Counted from the first letter of the stretch, positions 22,481 through 33,546 are shown. The stretch: DNA of 64,000 bases from Muscardinus avellanarius (GCA_963383645.1 OY726563.1:31601575-31665574); one strand, 5' to 3'. A program made the numbers and translations. Notes: generated by a model from the letters alone, not told the origin.

Positions 22481-22894
22481 TGTGGAAAAATATCGCATCC
22501 CTAAGGCTCTGACCAGCAGAGCCTAGGGAAGAAACAAATGAACGCCGACTCTGTTGATGAAGCTACTTCCTCTTTTAATGCTGCTGCTGCTGCTGCACAC
22601 AGCAGGCAAATATATATCAGTCTCTCATAACCCCTCCCTCATCACTCCACCAACCCTAAGCTTCCCACAGCTAGGGCATAAGCATTTCTAACCCTCTCAT
22701 AGGCGGGCTGGTGGTAGCACGAGGCGCTGCGTCACTGATCATCCGTAGGGTGCCTGATAAGGCTCACTGCGCAGGCTCAGGGCACCGCCAGCCTCGTGAG
22801 CCTCGTGACTTGGCTGCAAGCCTAGGCACCATCTTGAGTCCACACTGGCAACAAGCCTGGGTACCATCTCAGTCCAGCCGAGTGGGCCCCGACA
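22481..22894 (-). mobile_element. class II (IAP-like) solo LTR, antisense
   Basis: On the minus strand it starts TGTCGGGGCCC and ends TTTTTCCACA (TGT...ACA). It has an AAGATGGTGCC box like IAP LTRs, a TATA-like gatatatatttgcc, a CAG/CTG run (plus strand about 22578-22600) and an ATTAAA signal. No 6-bp TSD is evident, so one end may be wrong or the locus rearranged. Confidence 0.55.
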
Positions 22895-23082
22895 GAAAAA
22901 GTGGCCTGAGGTGAGAATATTTACATTTTAGTAGACAGTGGCCTATGAACTGGCCATCGGGCAAGGGATCTGATGGGAAGACGAGATCAAGACAACGAGT
23001 TCTGGGATAGAGGCTAGTGAGGACTCTTTAAGTGAGTGAAAAAATGTGGGGATCTTCAAATCACATATAAATACCCACCAGA

Positions 23083-23302
23083 AGCCAGATATGGTAATGC
23101 ATGTCTGTAATCCTAATACTTGCAGGCTGAGACAAGAGGATCGCAGGTTTGAGACTAACCTCAGCAACTTAGTGAGACTCTCAGAAATCTAGTGAGACTC
23201 TCAGAAACCCTGTTTCAAAACAAGAATAAAAATTTAAAGAACTTGGGGTATAGCTCAGAGTAGACTGTCTCTGGGTTCAATCCCTAGTACCAAGAAAAAT
23301 AT
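23083..23302 (+). mobile_element. B1-dID SINE
   Basis: Head 'gccagatatggtaatgcatg', tail 'cttggggtatagctcagag'. A 'gtgagactctcagaaa' segment is duplicated in tandem in the middle. Confidence 0.8.
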
Positions 23303-23429
23303 ATATTATATTCACCAAAAGGCATTCACCACAGAAAAGGCACCAAATAACCAAGGAGACAAAATGAACAATTGACATTAGTCATCCTTTTTTCAACATC
23401 TGGTCTATAACTGGCACAATGAGCATGTG

Positions 23430-24035
23430 CATGGATGTGGTAGAACGTTTGGGAGTTGGGACTAATGGAAGAGCCTCATTAGAGTATGAGGTAGCTGGGC
23501 ATGGTGGCGCATGCTTGTAATCCCAGCATTTGGGAGGCTGAGACCAGAGGATCGTGGTTCCCGGACAGCCTCAGCTACTTAGTGAAGCTCTCTGCAACTC
23601 AGTGATACCGTTTCAAATTAAAGAATAAAACATAGGGTCGGAGTGTAGCTCGGAGGTAGAATGCCTCTGGGTTCCATCCCCAGTACTGCAAAAAAAAAAA
23701 AAATAGAGTATGAGGTACTTCATGTGGGACCACGTGGTAGTTCTTGTGTGACTCCTTCAGCTCTCACAAGAGAGTTATTATAAAAGAAGCCTGTTCTCAC
23801 TCATTCTCTTCCTCTTTGTTCCTATTTGATACGTTAGTGTTCACTCCTACATGTGCTACGTGTACCTCCCCCATGATGTCCTACCACCAACTGCCCTCAT
23901 CAGAAGTCACATAAGTGCAGCTTCACCAGATCATGAACTTTGAACCTTCTGAACTGTGAACTAAATAACCTTTTTCACTTTATAAATTCTTTTCCTTTGG
24001 TTACTTCATTGTTGTAATTCAAAGCTGAATAAATT
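23430..24035 (+). mobile_element. MLT1-type MaLR LTR, split by a SINE
   Basis: 'tttgggagttgggactaatgg', '...gaactgtgaactaaataacc' and 'ttcactttataaattc' are MaLR landmarks on the plus strand. A SINE occupies 23494-23703. Confidence 0.65.
23480..23717 (+). mobile_element. B1-dID SINE with TSD, inside the MaLR LTR
   Basis: SINE at 23494-23703 flanked by a perfect 14-bp duplication, tagagtatgaggta (23480-23493 and 23704-23717). It is the 'gaccagaggatcgtggttcccgg' variant. Confidence 0.9.
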
Positions 24036-25287
24036 TACCAAGAGATTCATTTTATAGCAAAGGAAAAAGGTGAAATCCCATGACCATGATAACATACTAC
24101 CCAGAGGCAGCCAGAATTCCAAAATGGAGAATTCCAAAATGGCCTTAGGAGTAATGAAAGAGCTAGTTTAAAGAGACTACTCTGAAAGAAGGTGGTGATA
24201 TCCTTCAGAACAGTTTATGTATCAAATTAGAGACTTCTATCTGGTGCTACATCTCCAGGAGCAAGAATACAGAGATCCAGAGACCAAGGGGTGGAAACAT
24301 GAGTGACTTCATTTACCACTGGAGGATTTGGGGCTTCCAGTTCCAGTAGCTTTTGGTCCTGCCGGGTTGTTGGTCATGGTCTTCAAAGAGGGTGCACTAT
24401 TATTATGGAATGCATGAAGAGTGTCATTGAACTACATACTATGACTGTCACCAGGACATTTTGGGCTTCTTATATCCAAGGACCAATAAGCAAGAAGAGA
24501 AGGAAATATGATCACGGCAAGAGTAATAAATGCTGGTAATCAAGAGAAGTAGGGCTGCTTTTATAAAATGAGAGCAGGGGAAAATGTGTGTAGGCATCCA
24601 GCTTGACCTGGCCACAGCCATCTTGAGTGGTAAACACCAAGATTATCCCTGAGTGATCCTCTTCAGTTTTCCTCACATACTTTTCCAGCATATTATAAAT
24701 AAATAAAACCATAAGAGAGGTATGTGGAGTTTTACCACCAAACTCTGCTTTCTTCAGCACCAGGAATATGTCTGATGCTTTTAATGTTAGTTTGAGATAA
24801 ATCAGGTACATTTGGGATTGGACAAAAGTCACTTTTGTTCCTATGACTATTTAAGCCCACCATTCTCAAACCCAAATCCTGGATCAATTGGCCTTGCTAC
24901 TACCCTCAACCATGCTACTACCAATAAGTCACAAAAAATTACACTCTGTGCAATCCCTGGGTGTCTCTTGGTACTCTCTTGCCCAATTATGACTGTGAAT
25001 GGGCAAATATGGTGACCCCAGCCTCAGAAGGGTATGATTCCCAGGGCCTCAAACTAATTAGGAATGAAGGTTTGGGTACCAGGTAGAGCCAGTAAAATTT
25101 AAACAGGTGGTAGCTGAAGATGAAGATCATTTAGAATGGCTAACAGGAGGGAAAGCATGAACACCAAGTAGCCTCAAGGTCCAACTGCAGAAACAGGGCT
25201 TATAATTTCTCCTGTTCACTTTCCTTTTCTAAATTTTTTACTCAGGAAGAGAAACCCATGGGAACCATTAGGAGACTGACAGAGGAA
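24036..25287. other. unique DNA, nothing recognised
   Basis: Contains only a small duplicated 'aattccaaaatgg' (24115-24142). A 106-codon minus-strand frame at 24512-24832 has no recognisable domain. Confidence 0.4.
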
Positions 25288-25425
25288 GACAGAGGCCAAC
25301 CTCAGCAACTTAGAGATACTCTCAGCAATTATATGAGACCCGTTTCTAAATAAAAGATACAAAAGGCTGGGGTTCTTGCTCAGAGGTAGAGAGCCTCTGG
25401 ATTCCATCCCTAGTGCAAAGGGGGA
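25288..25425 (+). mobile_element. B1-dID SINE, 5'-truncated
   Basis: Starts inside the B1 head ('ggccaacctcagcaactta') and has a complete ID tail. Confidence 0.75.
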
Positions 25426-25575
25426 AAAAAGGTAATTTCACCTAAACCTCCTTTCATCTCTCCTCTACGGAGGGTCAGAATGTCCTTCTCAGTCTGGTGG
25501 CTCTCCTAACCTTCCCCAGGCCAACACACTCATTTTTACTCAAAGGCCTTTCCCTCAATAAATCTCTTACACACT

Positions 25576-25790
25576 GCCGGGCGTGGTGGCGCATGCTTGT
25601 AATCCCCGCGCTTGGGAGGCGGAGACAGGAGGATAGTGCAGGTTCAAAGCCAGCCGCGCTGGCTTAAGAGACCCTGTTTCTAAAAATAAAATAGGTCTGG
25701 GAGTGTAGCCCGGAGGTAAAAGGGCTTTCAGGAACCCCAGTACCACCAAAAAAAAAAAAAACAAAAAAAACAAAAAAAAACCTCTTACTC
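25576..25790 (+). mobile_element. B1-dID SINE, 'gcttaagagaccctg' variant
   Basis: gccgggcgtggtggcgcatg head with 'gtaatccccgcgcttgggag' and 'tctgggagtgtagcccgg' tail, then a long A-rich end; little diverged. 'ctcttac' is present on both sides. Confidence 0.85.
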
Positions 25791-27499
25791 AGTTAATTAT
25801 ATCTCAAAGGACTTCAATCAACACATATTTCATCAGATACTCAAAGGGTCTGTGAACTACAAAGGGTCGTGACCCATTTTCCAGATGCTAACTTTGCACT
25901 CTTGCCTAGGAAAAATCAGAAACAGTAGGAAAGAGTTCTTGATCTAAATCCATAATGGTTTCATTCTTGCCACATCCACAATCAAGGTAAGATTGTGCCA
26001 AAGCACAGGAAGATGAATCAATGTTGGAAGTAAATTTAGGCCAAAAAGTGATTTTTCCCTAGCCAGGCAGGTCACCTTTCCAACAGACTCAGCCTTATTA
26101 TATTATATAAACTACAGGGACTCAGCGGAATGTCACAAAAGCAATTACACTGAAGAAATCGCCTGCCTTAAATTTACTTATTAAAATAATACATTAAGCA
26201 GACTAAAAATCCTTCCTGAATTATCTGAGGTTGCAGTGCTATCATTCACTTCAAGAACTTAAAATGTCACACAAACACAAAGGCATGAGCTTTCTCCATC
26301 CTGAAAAATACAGCGACAAGGGAAGATGACTGCAAACCATTTCCGGAGAAAATTAAATACATACATTTCAGGTTTTAGACAGTTTTTTTTTTTTTAATAA
26401 AATGTGTGCTCCCTCACCAGCCTCGAGCTTTTTCCATGACATTAATTGTGTTCTGCTGGCAGAGAGTGGGGCTATATCTACCTAATAGATCTTTTACCCG
26501 TGGGAGAATATTTTAGAAGCTGGTAACTCCCTTCTCTTATTAGTGACAAGACTAACTCAGAGTGCTTTTTCCTGATCCATTTATTCATGGATGTGTTATC
26601 AAAAATAATCCCACACTTTCTATTTTTCAGCATAATAAAAAATGGATAAGCTCAAGCAAAATTCATACCGTGTGCTTTTTCTGCTCCATTCTTATCCTGG
26701 TAATGTTTCTTGAAACTTTGCCCCTCAAAACACTAAAGTAAAAATCTCACTTTGTAGTTTTTTAGTGTCCCCAACTTTTCCAGATGCCAGCCCAACTTAA
26801 AGTAGCTGAGGATATAATATGACTCCTAGTGTCATGTGTGAGCCAAGGAAAGGCTAGGGCTGGGGCTGGGGCCAGGGGTATAGGTGAGAGAGAAACCATT
26901 TTTCCAAAGCACATGAAGTTTTATTGAGAGTAACATGTCTGTGGAGCATCCTGTTGTTCATGGAAAGATATTAGGATTAAAAGGCTACTGTATAATCAAT
27001 AGATTTATTGAAGGTTCCCCCTGTCCTTATATCTAGCTGCTTCAGGTGCCGAAATTATCTTGTCATTTTCTTTGGGACCAAAAATACTAGAAACCCATGC
27101 CAGGTTTGCAATTAAATTAATGAGGAAATCAAGCATCTAATCTTTTGCACCTAAATTTACCCATTTGTAGAACTGCTATTATGTGTTTTATCTGTTTCCC
27201 ATTCCATAGATTCTTATAAAGGGAAAAAATGCCCCAAGTTTAAGCGAGTCAATGTTATAATGGCCAAAAATGAAGTGTCAAACCTATGATTCGTAGGAAT
27301 CTTTCAACTTTATCTGTATTAGTTCTGTATTCACCAAAAGAAAATTTGGTGGTTCTGATAGATTTTGAAGATCTAGCTTCAAAACTGAAGTATCTTGAGG
27401 AGGAAAGGAGTAAATGTGCTACTAGTTTAAAGAAGGCAATAACATTACTGTTACGGAACCACTCTTCACAAGGTATTGTCTTCAAAAGAGCACATCCCG
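25791..27499. other. unique DNA, nothing recognised
   Basis: About 1.7 kb of AT-rich sequence. The overlapping frames at 27255-27588 run into the next SINE and are not supported as coding. Confidence 0.4.
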
Positions 27500-27706
27500 A
27501 GCCGAGTGTGGTGGTGCACGCTTGTAATCCCCGCGCTCGGGAGGCTGAGACAAGAGGATCACACAGGTTCAAAGCCAGCCTCAGCTAGTTAGTGAGGCTC
27601 TCAGCAACTTAGTGAGACCCTGTTTCCAAATAAAATATAAAAAAGAAAGTTCTAGGAGTATAGCCCGGAGGTAGAAAGCCTCTGGGTTGTATCCTCAGGA
27701 CCACCA

Positions 27707-27732
<26 letters not shown>
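27500..27732 (+). mobile_element. B1-dID SINE
   Basis: Head 'gccgagtgtggtggtgcacg' to a 30-base A tail. Similar 'aaagagcacatccc' and 'aaagaacatccc' flanks mark the TSD. Confidence 0.85.
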
Positions 27733-27737
<5 letters not shown>

Positions 27738-27745
27738 ATCCCATG

Positions 27746-28866
27746 CAACAAAAATGTATATTTTAAACAAGTGTTTTTTACTTATATTTCAGTGAGTCCA
27801 TGAAGGAAACAATAATCCTTAAATTAGTAGCAATACTTTAATTTTCTTTTTACCCCTCCTCTCTGCCACACTCCCACCACAAGTGAGCCCCCATAGATGT
27901 CCCTTTTAACAAACACCTTGCCATTAGCAATCTACACTTATATGGATCTCTTGTCCATATCTAGAAACTCAGAGTTACAGGAAACCATCCACTCTGCTTC
28001 ACCATTTTTTTCTGATTTTCTGCCACAGAAGCTCTCAAACCAGGCTATCATCAGAAGACCCTCCTTGGAGGTCAGAAAAATGAGAGTGCAACAAAACAGT
28101 CCATTTTAGAGAGAATGAGCAGAAATTGTCAAGTATCAACAAGTTTGACTCCATCACACTATGATTTAGCTCTTATCCACCATATTTCATATTCACAAAT
28201 CTAAATGTATTTTCTAAATGGTTTTTGTTACTAGCATATAAAGGGTAATGGCTCTCACTGGAGAGAGAAGCAAGTCATTCGACATGGAAATAATAACAGC
28301 CTCTGTCTCTAGTTGGTCAACCACAGTTCCACTTGTAATTGAGTTGGATGTTTTCCAAGTCCTCGTGAACAACAATTGTTCATAATGATGTCTGTGAAAG
28401 GGCTTTTTCCTTTTAAATTCCACAGAGCTTCTTTTAAAACAAACAAAAACTATGGTACAGAAATTCTGGCAAAATACTTATCTTTTTAAAACAAAAGATA
28501 ATATTTTAAGAATAGAAGATATACATTAAATTAATTATTTGTTATTTTGTAAATGGCACATCCCATTCCAGAAAGGTAATTAAGGTTTGGGGAAAATTTG
28601 TTCATGTGCTATTAACTAGTTTTTGTATTAAAGTACATACTGTATTCTACCTTGTATTATTATAATTTTAACAGATTCATCCCCACTAGCCCACAAACCT
28701 CTTGAATACAATAGCAATATCTTCTATTTCTTTATATATTCTCTAAGAGAGTGCTGCTTAGAATATTGTTTGTGGGTAGGAATTGGTCCTTGAATTCTTT
28801 GTTAACTGTCTGGAACAAGATATGTATATAATCTGAGAGTATGCATTTAAAATATTTTATAGAAAT
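27746..28866. other. unique DNA, nothing recognised
   Basis: AT-rich sequence with no recognised repeat before the provirus. Confidence 0.4.
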
Positions 28867-28871
28867 GTAAT

Positions 28872-29156
28872 TGAAAGGTAATTGGCACGTCCCCCTGTCG
28901 CACAGAGACACACGGAGATCCATAATATGATATGAATGGCTTTATTCGTGGGAGGTCGGCCTCCAGCCTCCGCATGCACACGGGGGCTGATGGGGGAGAG
29001 TGCGTCTCTCCGTCTCTCTATCGGGCTGCTCCCCTCTAAACTCTGACCTCTCTTCTTCCTGACCGGGAGGCGTTGTCCCCTCTCGGAATCACTGGGTTCC
29101 GCCTCCTAGCTTCCCGCCCTGCCCCTTTGTGGGGCGGGGGCAGCTCTAACCTTTCA
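28872..29156 (-). mobile_element. 3' LTR of the provirus
   Basis: 285 bp, TGAAAGGTTAG...TTACCTTTCA on the minus strand, with a TGAAAGG/CCTTTCA terminal inverted repeat. U3 is short and GC-rich (gccccacaaaggggcagg). The AATAAA lies in 'cacgaataaag'. It carries about 20 bp in the 'ccgtctctctatcgggctg' stretch (plus strand) that the 5' LTR lacks. Confidence 0.9.
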
Positions 29157-30068
29157 CTCCGACCTTTTTGACTAAGGGGGGGAAGGAGGGGCGATGTTTG
29201 GTTCTTCTAGCGACTTCCTGCTGGGAAGGGGCGCCGTCAGTCAGTCAGGGCCCCAGGTCGGGAGAAATCGGAATCTGAGCCGCCGGAAGGTAGCAGGTGG
29301 GTGTGGTCGCAGTGAGAGTTGGAGGTTACCCTGGAGAGCTTGGTGACTGGTTTGCTTTGAGGAGACTAACAGGCAAGGTGCTATTAAAGAAAAAGAAAAT
29401 TGTGAGAGCGGAACCCAGGCTGGGCAGGAGCCCTTTTAGATACAAGGCAGTCACTAGATCTACTAATTTAAATAGCAGCATTTTCCTGAGGACAACGTCT
29501 ACCGCCCCTTTAGCAGTTTTTCATTAGACCAGAGTTATTAATAGCAGCAACTCCCAAAGAAGACCCCACACCACTCTTTTCAGCATTGAGTGAGTATGGA
29601 TTTGTCTGGTCAAACAAACACCTGTTACTGCATTAGGAGCGTCAGTATCAGTTACCCATTTTAGAAGTATAATACTTAGGCAATTTGGCATCCGAGGAGG
29701 AAGAGCACCATAGTATGTAAACAAGTGGACCTGCTAAAATATAAACATCAAAGAGAGTTATGTCGAGAGAAACAAAGTTTAGTGGATCCCAACACCGTGC
29801 AAGAGAATTTGTCCTTGCCATCATCACCCTGGACCGAGATTTGGGAAGGAAACTAAGGCCTGAAAGATTGAGCAGGCCACCAAAGAGGAAACTGGCTTAC
29901 CCTGTACCTGTAGTTACCCTGGGCCAGCAAGGAAGATGAAGGAAGGAGGACGAGGGATTCCAGGAGCTGTCAGTCCTTGGTCAGACCAAATAGGGCCAGC
30001 GGCGGGTCATTGTCCAGAAGGGTAGATCCCCTGTAGTGAGATACCTGAGGTTCACCGCTTTTTAAAGG
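29157..30068 (-). pseudogene. 3' internal region of the provirus, no recognisable pol or env
   Basis: About 0.9 kb between the zinc knuckle and the 3' LTR. It has no protease, RT or integrase motif. A short minus-strand frame at 29524-29724 ends in a hydrophobic stretch (VVWGLLWELLLLITLV) that might descend from an envelope membrane segment, but this is weak. A purine-rich 'aaaaaggtcggag' precedes the LTR as a degenerate polypurine tract. Confidence 0.45.
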
Positions 30069-30110
30069 ACATTCGCCTTTCCAATGGCCATTTACTCCAC
30101 ACCTGAAACA
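30069..30110 (-). pseudogene. nucleocapsid CCHC zinc knuckle
   Basis: Encodes C-F-R-C-G-V-N-G-H-W-K-G-E-C, a complete CX2CX4HX4C motif in the gag frame, just after the TAA at 30132-30134. The cysteines and histidine are all present. In gammaretroviruses this single knuckle packages the RNA and lies at the end of Gag, so the TAA is an acquired break, not the natural end. Confidence 0.85.
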
Positions 30111-30131
30111 GGCTCCTGGAGGTGGTTGTCT

Positions 30132-31457
30132 TTACTGTCGTCCTCTCCTGGGTGGCGCTTGCCACCCGGAAAGCTGCCCTTCCTCCTCCGGCCTCAGGGC
30201 TGCTATCAGGGCTTGGGACTGTAAGTCTGCCATCTGACGAAGATGGAGAGTACGCTCCACTTCGGCCTGTTCCTCTCTGGAGTTAAAGACTTTAAATGCC
30301 ATGTTCATCAAATCTTGAACAGGGGTCTGCGGGCCATCCTCAGCTTTCTTTAGCTTTTTTCTTATGTCAGGAGCCGCTTGCCCAATGAAATGGGTGGCCA
30401 ATATGATCGAGCCTGCCTCAGAGGATGGATCTAGACGGGTATAGCGTGTAAGGGCCTCTTGCAACCGGTTAAGAAAAACTGCTGGGTTTTCGTTTGGACC
30501 CTGGATGATTTCTCTAAGCTTATCATAATTAACCGTCTTATGGGAGGCATCTCGCATACCATCAAGAAGACATTGTATCATATAATTTCTTATTTCTATT
30601 CCCTCCTTTACATTATAATTCCAGTGGGGCTCCTCAGATGGAACTGCAGCTGTACCAATAGGAAGCCCTGGATCTGTTAAATGAGCCTGATCGGCTCTCT
30701 CTTGCGCTGCTTTCAGGATCCGATCACGTTCGTCTGGAGTTAGAGAAGAGGTTAGAATGACATGCAAATCCCGCCAAGTTAAATCATATGCCTGCACAAT
30801 ATGTTGGAATTCCTTGATAAAACCAGAAGGATTGGTAGAAAAGGACCCCAGTCTCTTTTCCAGTTGAGTGAGGTCTGGAAGGGAAAAAGGGACATGGACC
30901 CGGACCACCCCTTCTGCCCCAGCCACTTCGCGAAGTGGGGCCAGGAAAGAGGAAGATGGGGCTTGTAACCCAGCTGGGTCAGACCCCGGCCCCCACGTTT
31001 CATCGCAAGATGGCGGCTGTGTGTCCGCAGAATTATAAGCCTGTGACCCAGAAGGGCCACCTGGTGGTGCCTGTGAGTTACCACGTGGTGTCCAAGATGG
31101 CGGCTGTGGCTGGTGGGACTCCCCAGCCAGCATGCCTCGGGCAGCAGTAGAGCCGGTAGAGGGAGAAAACAGAAAATGCAGCCGCCAGAAGGGCTGTACA
31201 TACTCGAGGTCACACCATTTTGCTGACTGCGTGCAAAATTCACTGAGAGCCATCAGCGTCCTAGGATCTAGAGTGCCCATCGCAGGCCATCAAAAATTAT
31301 TAGTTAAATCATATGTCGGCCAGACCTTAGTGCAGAGAGACACGAGCCTTTCAGGGGACAGTTCCCCGGAGAAATCCAAAGCCTGGAAATTAGCCAACAC
31401 ACGGCCTAGCGGAGACTGAGAGTCAATCTCAATCTTTGATGGCTGACTTCCCCCCAT
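30132..31457 (-). pseudogene. endogenous retroviral Gag (matrix, p12-like and capsid), two nonsense breaks
   Basis: The likely start is the ATG at 31455-31457 (Met-Gly-Gly, a myristoylation-type start). The matrix part runs to an in-frame TGA at 31290-31292 placed just before a WP.MGTLDP block that matches the conserved gammaretroviral matrix segment. The frame then stays open to the TAA at 30132-30134. Beyond the matrix (FC...AKWCDLEYVQPFW) comes a proline-rich linker, then capsid beginning near 'VRVHVPFSLPDLTQLEKRLG'. The major homology region QGPNENPAVFLNRLQEAL lies at about 30503-30450, followed by a charged tail rich in K, E and R. The capsid part is complete for the family. Because the breaks split matrix and knuckle from capsid, a full polyprotein is not made, although the capsid-containing 382-codon frame itself is open. 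Confidence 0.85.
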
Positions 31458-32429
31458 GACTTGTAAGTGGGAAAGAACAAAGGCAGGAAACTCCAGCATC
31501 CCAGGGCCCTGCCTAGTTCGGTAATACAGATCAGGTGTGCTAGAGAGAAGACATCTCTTTTCTCTATTTACACCTCTCAATCGTTCCGAACTGGAGGATA
31601 CTGGTATACCAGGTTTAACAGCAGTCAGTCAGAATCCTCTGGTTAGGTGGAACCCACTTACTCCCTTAAGAGGAAGCTTACCGCTGAGAGAGGCTGCTGT
31701 GGAGACCTGGCCTGAAGATGGCTGTGAAAAGTTTTTTTTAAATGGCCGCCGACTCCTAGCATTGGTTAGGAGTGGAAAGTGGGAGGGATTAAAGATGGCG
31801 AGGCCTCCAGTGAGGCCATGAGGTAGGAGGGGTTAAGGATGGTGGGGCCAAGATGGCGGCCCCCAGTGATTCCACGTGTTCAAGATGGCGGTCCAAAGCT
31901 GGCGGCCTCCCCCCACAGTGATTCCATTGTGGCTGCTTACCGGAATGGCCAGGCCCAGGCAGCGGGGGTGGGCGGGCATAGGGTGAAGGGCATCAGGGCG
32001 TGAGTCCGAGTGTAGGAATCAGCTGGAGCGAGGGCTGGACTTGGCGGGACGAAGCTGATCAGCAGAGAGCCGGCGCAGGGGTCCGGGCCGTCTGGCGGCA
32101 GCATCAGCGAGCGGGTCTAAGCAACGCCAGGCGCAGAGAAGGCACAGGCGCGCAGCACAGTCCATGGGCGGCACACACGGCGCGGTCCATGGGGCGGGCG
32201 CGGCGGTCCGCGGGGCGGGCAAGGCGCGGGGCGGGGTCCGAGGGCGCGGCGGGGTCAGTCCCGGCAGCGGGCGGCTCAGGCTGCGGGCACGGCGCGGGAC
32301 AGGCGCGGCACGGCCCGTCCTGGTGGGGGGCAGGCGGCGCGGTCCTATCTTCTTTCAGCTTTTTGCAGAAGCCGGCGGGCGGGCGGGTGGGCGCGCACAG
32401 ATCCAAGCCAGGCCCCATAAGTCCAGTAT
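31458..32429 (-). other. GC-rich proviral leader
   Basis: About 970 bp between primer site and gag start, strongly CpG-rich at 32000-32440. On the plus strand it contains repeated AAGATGGCGG-type boxes (near 31793, 31852 and 31884; two more, near 31008 and 31091, fall inside gag). The plus-strand and minus-strand open frames here reflect high GC and are not genes. Confidence 0.6.
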
Positions 32430-32443
32430 GGGTTTCGGTACCA
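32430..32443 (-). promoter_or_regulatory. primer-binding site, tRNA-Phe type
   Basis: TGGTACCGAAACCC on the minus strand, two bases after the 5' LTR. It matches the complement of the tRNA-Phe 3' end (TGGTGCCGAAACCC) at 13 of 14 positions, from my knowledge of that tRNA. Confidence 0.8.
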
Positions 32444-32445
32444 AA

Positions 32446-32711
32446 TGAAAGGTAATTGGCGCATCCCCCTGTTGCACAGAGACACGCGGAGATCCATAAT
32501 ATGATATGAATGGTTTTATTCGTGGGAGGTCGGCCTCCAGCCCCCGCGTGCACTGGTAGGGGAGAGTACGTCTCTCGATGGGGCTCCCCTCTGAACTCTG
32601 ACCTCTCTTCTTCCTGACCGGGAGGTGTGGTCCCCTCTCGGAATCACTGGGCTCCGCCTCCTAGCTTCCCGCCCTGCCCCTTTGTGGGGCGGGGGAAGCT
32701 CTAACCTTTCA
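32446..32711 (-). mobile_element. 5' LTR of the provirus
   Basis: 266 bp, TGAAAGGTTAG...TTACCTTTCA on the minus strand. The poly(A) signal is in 'cgaataaaacc' (plus about 32511-32521), placed ahead of an R/U5 of about 65 bp. It is collinear with the 3' LTR. Confidence 0.9.
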
Positions 32712-32787
32712 GTAATATTACCATATTAAGTGTATGATTGTATTCATCTTGTTATGCAAAGAAGATAGTTTAAGAAATACTATTCTA

Positions 32788-32991
32788 GGCCGGGTGTGGT
32801 GGCACAAGCTTGTAATCCTAGTGCTTGGGAGGCTGAGACAGGAGGATAGCACAGGTTTGAAGCCAACCTCAGCTACTTAATGAGGCTCTCAGCAACTTAG
32901 TGAGACCCTGTTTCCAAATAAAAAAATATATATAGAAAGGTTTGGGAGTATATTCTGGAGGTAGGAAAGCCCCTGGGTTCTACCTCCAGTG

Positions 32992-33035
<44 letters not shown>
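32788..33035 (+). mobile_element. B1-dID SINE with (CA)n tail
   Basis: ggccgggtgtggtggcacaag head, 'gtttgggagtatattctgg' tail, then about 19 CA repeats where the tail 'gccac' grew. Flanks 'gaaatactattcta' and 'gaaacactgctcta' mark a decayed TSD. Confidence 0.85.
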
Positions 33036-33036
<1 letters not shown>

Positions 33037-33054
33037 GAAACACTGCTCTAAGTT

Positions 33055-33262
33055 AGGAGTTGGCAAACTATGACTTGTGAGTCACATCCTGCCAGTTAGC
33101 TACTGATTCTACATCGAATCTTATTGGAACCCAGCCCATGCCCATTTATTTATTACCTATGCTGCTTTCACCCCACAGAAACAGAGTTGAGTAGTTGCAT
33201 GGTCTTCACAGCCTAATGTAATTACTCTCTGGTTCTTTACAGAAAGGATTTGCTAATGCCTA
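33055..33262 (+). mobile_element. hAT-type DNA-transposon relic
   Basis: 'ggagttggcaaactatgac' at the left and 'aaaggatttgctaatgcc' at the right are decayed inverted ends of the common mammalian element starting cag(g)ggttggcaaac. 'attggaacccagcccatgccc' and 'gagttgagtagttgcatgg' fit its interior. Confidence 0.6.
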
Positions 33263-33299
33263 CTGAAAGTAACATCTAAAAAACTTTTCTTTTTTCTTT

Positions 33300-33371
33300 T
33301 TTGGTGTGTGTGTGGTTCTAGGGATTGAACCCAGAGACATTCTATATCTGAACTACAACACCAGCCAGCTT

Positions 33372-33410
<39 letters not shown>

Positions 33411-33546
33411 GTTCATTTATTTTTGAAATAGGGTCCCACTGGGTTGCTGAGAGTCTTTCTAAGTTGCTGAGGCTCTCCCCAAAAACTGTGATCCTCTTGT
33501 CTCAGCCTCTCAAGTTTGGGATTACAGTGTATGCCACCGTGCTTGA
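33300..33546 (-). mobile_element. B1-dID SINE, antisense, with (TTG)n
   Basis: ID tail 'gttctagggattgaaccc', a TTG run at 33374-33407 in the linker, then the B1 head to 'ccaccgtgcttg'. Confidence 0.85.

Larger units (their letters stand above)
28867..32716 (-). mobile_element. gag-only gammaretrovirus-like endogenous provirus
   Basis: A 3.84-kb minus-strand provirus (28872-32711) with both LTRs, a tRNA-Phe-like primer site, a long GC-rich leader, a damaged gag and a short 3' region. It is flanked by gtaat at 28867-28871 and 32712-32716, a 5-bp TSD. Pol and env are not recognisable, so it must have been a non-autonomous passenger, like VL30 among murine elements, or a deleted copy. The two LTRs differ by roughly a dozen substitutions plus small indels by eye, so insertion is not recent. 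Confidence 0.9.

Noticed and set aside
24512..24832. 106-codon minus-strand open frame
   Set aside because: No domain, start context or splice signal recognised; within the length expected by chance in 64 kb.
32000..32553. CpG-rich region with 150-codon frames, looking like a CpG-island promoter with a first exon
   Set aside because: It is the leader and 5' LTR of the gag-only provirus; frames on both strands are due to high GC.
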